DNA from: Bacteroidia bacterium
GTDB lineage: Bacteria; Bacteroidota; Bacteroidia; UBA8524
NCBI GenBank assembly: GCA_023277325.1
Contig: JALRIQ010000152.1
Coordinates: forward strand, 1 to 8,045
Reading direction: 5' to 3'
DNA: 8,045 nucleotides
Position 1 is the stretch's first letter, and every line of letters starts with the position of its first letter. The notes under the pieces were generated by a model that was not told the DNA's origin, did no database searches, and worked only from the letters and a program-made list of their open reading frames with translations. Of this stretch, positions 6,468 through 8,045 are shown one piece after another. Both the position numbers and the translations under genes were made by a program.

Positions 6468-8045
6468 TTACCTGTACACGAAGTATACTTTACATTTCTC
6501 CAGGTAATTCTGCACGAGAACAGATTCAAAACCCATTTTTAAAAACTCCGCTTCAATTTCCTTTTCTGCCATACGTTTATCTCCTTCGGGCAGATGAACG
6601 ATAAAGTAGCCGGTATAATCATTTCCTTCTTTTTCCGGGGTGGCCGAAAGGAACAAACTCCCTGCAAGAAATTGATTATTGATGGCGATATGTTCTCCCT
6701 GAGCGGGCAAGCTTTGGCCTTCAAACTGAAGCAATAATTCAGCTTTGTTAACAAAGATTCCATTGAAATCGCGCAAAATCGGCACTGCTGGCGGTGGATT
6801 ATCAAAGCTGCCTATATAATTGCGGTATTTTTCATCGACCAGGGTGGGAAAATCATAATAACCCAAACCCACTTTATTGGGTTCAGCTTTTACCATTTCA
6901 AAACTTTTGAAGTTGATGAGCATTCCTGTGTTACCCACTTCAGAGCGCTGCATGCACATGGATTTAATGGTCATGTTAATACCATAATCAGAAGTATAGG
7001 CGAAAAGGCTGGTATTCACTAAAATATTGCCCGGCTCCACCTGACCTAAACTGTTTGTTAGTGCTTTGCGCTCAACGGGGTCCCAAGGATGAAGAATATT
7101 CGGATTAACAAACACCCGGATAATTGGGGAGTTGAAATTAAGCCGTACTTGTGGTGGAATTAGTTTATTGATTTGTTCCACCGTTACATCCTGGTGGTAA
7201 AATTGAAAAACCATATTCAATCGGATGGTTTCCATTCGGGTAACGGGATGTTTCCCAGGTTTTTCCAAAATGAAATCATCCAATATAAATACGGCAACGT
7301 CTCCTTTTTTCTTTTCAATTTGAGGCAGAAGTGCCGCAACAATTTGTTCTGGCTCTTTTATCTCCTGGTCTAATTTAAAACTGTATTCCTTTTTAAAGCG
7401 TTCCAAGAGCTCAGTGAAATCATTCGCCGGATGATCAAACAGATAATTGTAGAGCAGCTGATCGTCATTGACCTGAGCCATATTCAGAAACAAATCCAAA
7501 TAACTTGCTGCCGCACTATCAAAATTTTCATGGTCAAATGACCGATCGTAACGTTTTAACGGCTCACTGTAGGAGAAGGTCATTGGCGTAAGTTGATACC
7601 TTCCCGCATTTGTGCATGGGGAAAGAGCAAAATTAAAACTGCTGTCTGGAGCCATAAAAACCAAAGGGCGGAAGCTGACCAGTTTCATTGAATAAAAAAG
7701 ATCATTGTAGCCGGAGCTGCTTTGAAAATCTTTGAAGAAAATGGATTTATAGGCATCGGCTCCTCCTTTTAAAACCCAGGGACTGTACTTTTCAAAGTCT
7801 TTGTATTCAATGAGCCCCGATAATCCGGGTACATAATTGAGCTTGGGATTGGGTGCTTCCTCACATTCGCATCTTTGCTCATTAATTTTCGGCCATTTTT
7901 CTTCATGATTTTCCGGTTCACGATTCGGACTATCATCCATAAAGGCCAGGTCGCTCAGTGCAAAGCGCGCAGTATAAAAAGTATATCCGCGCCCTTTAAA
8001 ACTTTTATTAAAGAAGTTGAACGTGCTATTGGTCCAGCCGTAGGC
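6468..8045 (-). CDS. Large protein of unknown function (5'-partial)
   Basis: I do not recognise this protein. The frame has no stop from the right window edge (first full codon at 8045-8043) to TAA at 6470-6468, giving 525 visible residues. The ATG at 7940 would be residue 36, but the preceding 35 codons read as ordinary protein (for example GYTFYTARFALSDLAF), so the true start and any signal peptide probably lie outside the window. An acidic, charged segment with a Cys pair (CECEE) spans about 37-66. Aromatic-rich regions follow (YSPWVLKGGADAYKSIFF; DLFYSMKLVSFRPLVFM). A helical middle contains ELLERFKKEYSFKLDQEIKE and PQIEKKKGDVAVFILDDF. The C-terminal half looks beta-rich (RLNFNSPIIRVFVNPNILHP; FNGIFVNKAELLLQFEGQ). 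It has no transmembrane helix, nuclease or protease motif and no T9SS sorting domain; it ends in KVYFVYR. A faint likeness of the NKAELLLQFEGQ region to DUF4270-type Bacteroidota lipoproteins is too weak to assign. The gene converges on the lipoprotein gene, 62 bases away, so it belongs to a different transcript. Confidence 0.8.
   Translation of the reverse strand, partial: AYGWTNSTFNFFNKSFKGRGYTFYTARFALSDLAFMDDSPNREPENHEEKWPKINEQRCECEEAPNPKLNYVPGLSGLIEYKDFEKYSPWVLKGGADAYKSIFFKDFQSSSGYNDLFYSMKLVSFRPLVFMAPDSSFNFALSPCTNAGRYQLTPMTFSYSEPLKRYDRSFDHENFDSAAASYLDLFLNMAQVNDDQLLYNYLFDHPANDFTELLERFKKEYSFKLDQEIKEPEQIVAALLPQIEKKKGDVAVFILDDFILEKPGKHPVTRMETIRLNMVFQFYHQDVTVEQINKLIPPQVRLNFNSPIIRVFVNPNILHPWDPVERKALTNSLGQVEPGNILVNTSLFAYTSDYGINMTIKSMCMQRSEVGNTGMLINFKSFEMVKAEPNKVGLGYYDFPTLVDEKYRNYIGSFDNPPPAVPILRDFNGIFVNKAELLLQFEGQSLPAQGEHIAINNQFLAGSLFLSATPEKEGNDYTGYFIVHLPEGDKRMAEKEIEAEFLKMGFESVLVQNYLEKCKVYFVYR

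Noticed and set aside
6424..6507. Short plus-strand frame of 27 codons starting at ATG 6424
   Set aside because: It is very short, overlaps the 3' end of the minus-strand gene, and has no recognisable feature.

Overview
The window looks like a chromosomal segment of a member of the Bacteroidota. The strongest evidence is the first gene. It ends in a type A C-terminal sorting domain of the type IX secretion system (T9SS), which is essentially confined to this phylum. No gene has a Shine-Dalgarno-like start, which fits the phylum. Base composition is moderate and similar across all genes, and there are no insertion sequences, tRNA or rRNA genes, or CRISPR repeats. No gene-free stretch exceeds 300 bases.

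Layout: (1) Positions 2-4138 (+) hold the 3' part of a very large secreted protein that is open through the left window edge. It has a lamin-tail-like remnant, a 5'-nucleotidase-type metallophosphatase with its C-terminal domain, a choice-of-anchor I beta-propeller-like domain, and the T9SS sorting domain. A good intrinsic terminator follows at 4171-4199. (2) Positions 4281-6405 (+) hold three small genes in one direction. The first is a 162-aa protein resembling the N-terminal PUA/EVE-like module of some Mrr-type restriction endonucleases, without the nuclease. The second is a 300-aa HTH-WYL-WCX transcriptional regulator. The third is a roughly 208-aa predicted lipoprotein only 19 bases behind the regulator. 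A symmetrical repeat block at 4814-4835, just before the regulator's ATG, is a candidate operator. (3) Positions 6468-8045 (-) hold a convergent gene for an unrecognised protein of at least 525 aa. Its frame is open to the right window edge, so the ATG at 7940 is probably internal.

The large nucleotidase-like protein stands alone behind its terminator and is probably an exported, surface-attached or released phosphate-ester-processing protein. Its metal-binding motifs deviate from classical 5'-nucleotidases. The WYL regulator and lipoprotein are probably co-transcribed. Whether the restriction-sensor-like protein belongs with them is inference: WYL regulators of this architecture (BrxR/CapW type) often control phage-defence loci, and PUA/EVE-like modules can read modified DNA bases, but no effector nuclease or toxin is visible here. 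That pairing is the best candidate for something undescribed, and the evidence for it is modest.
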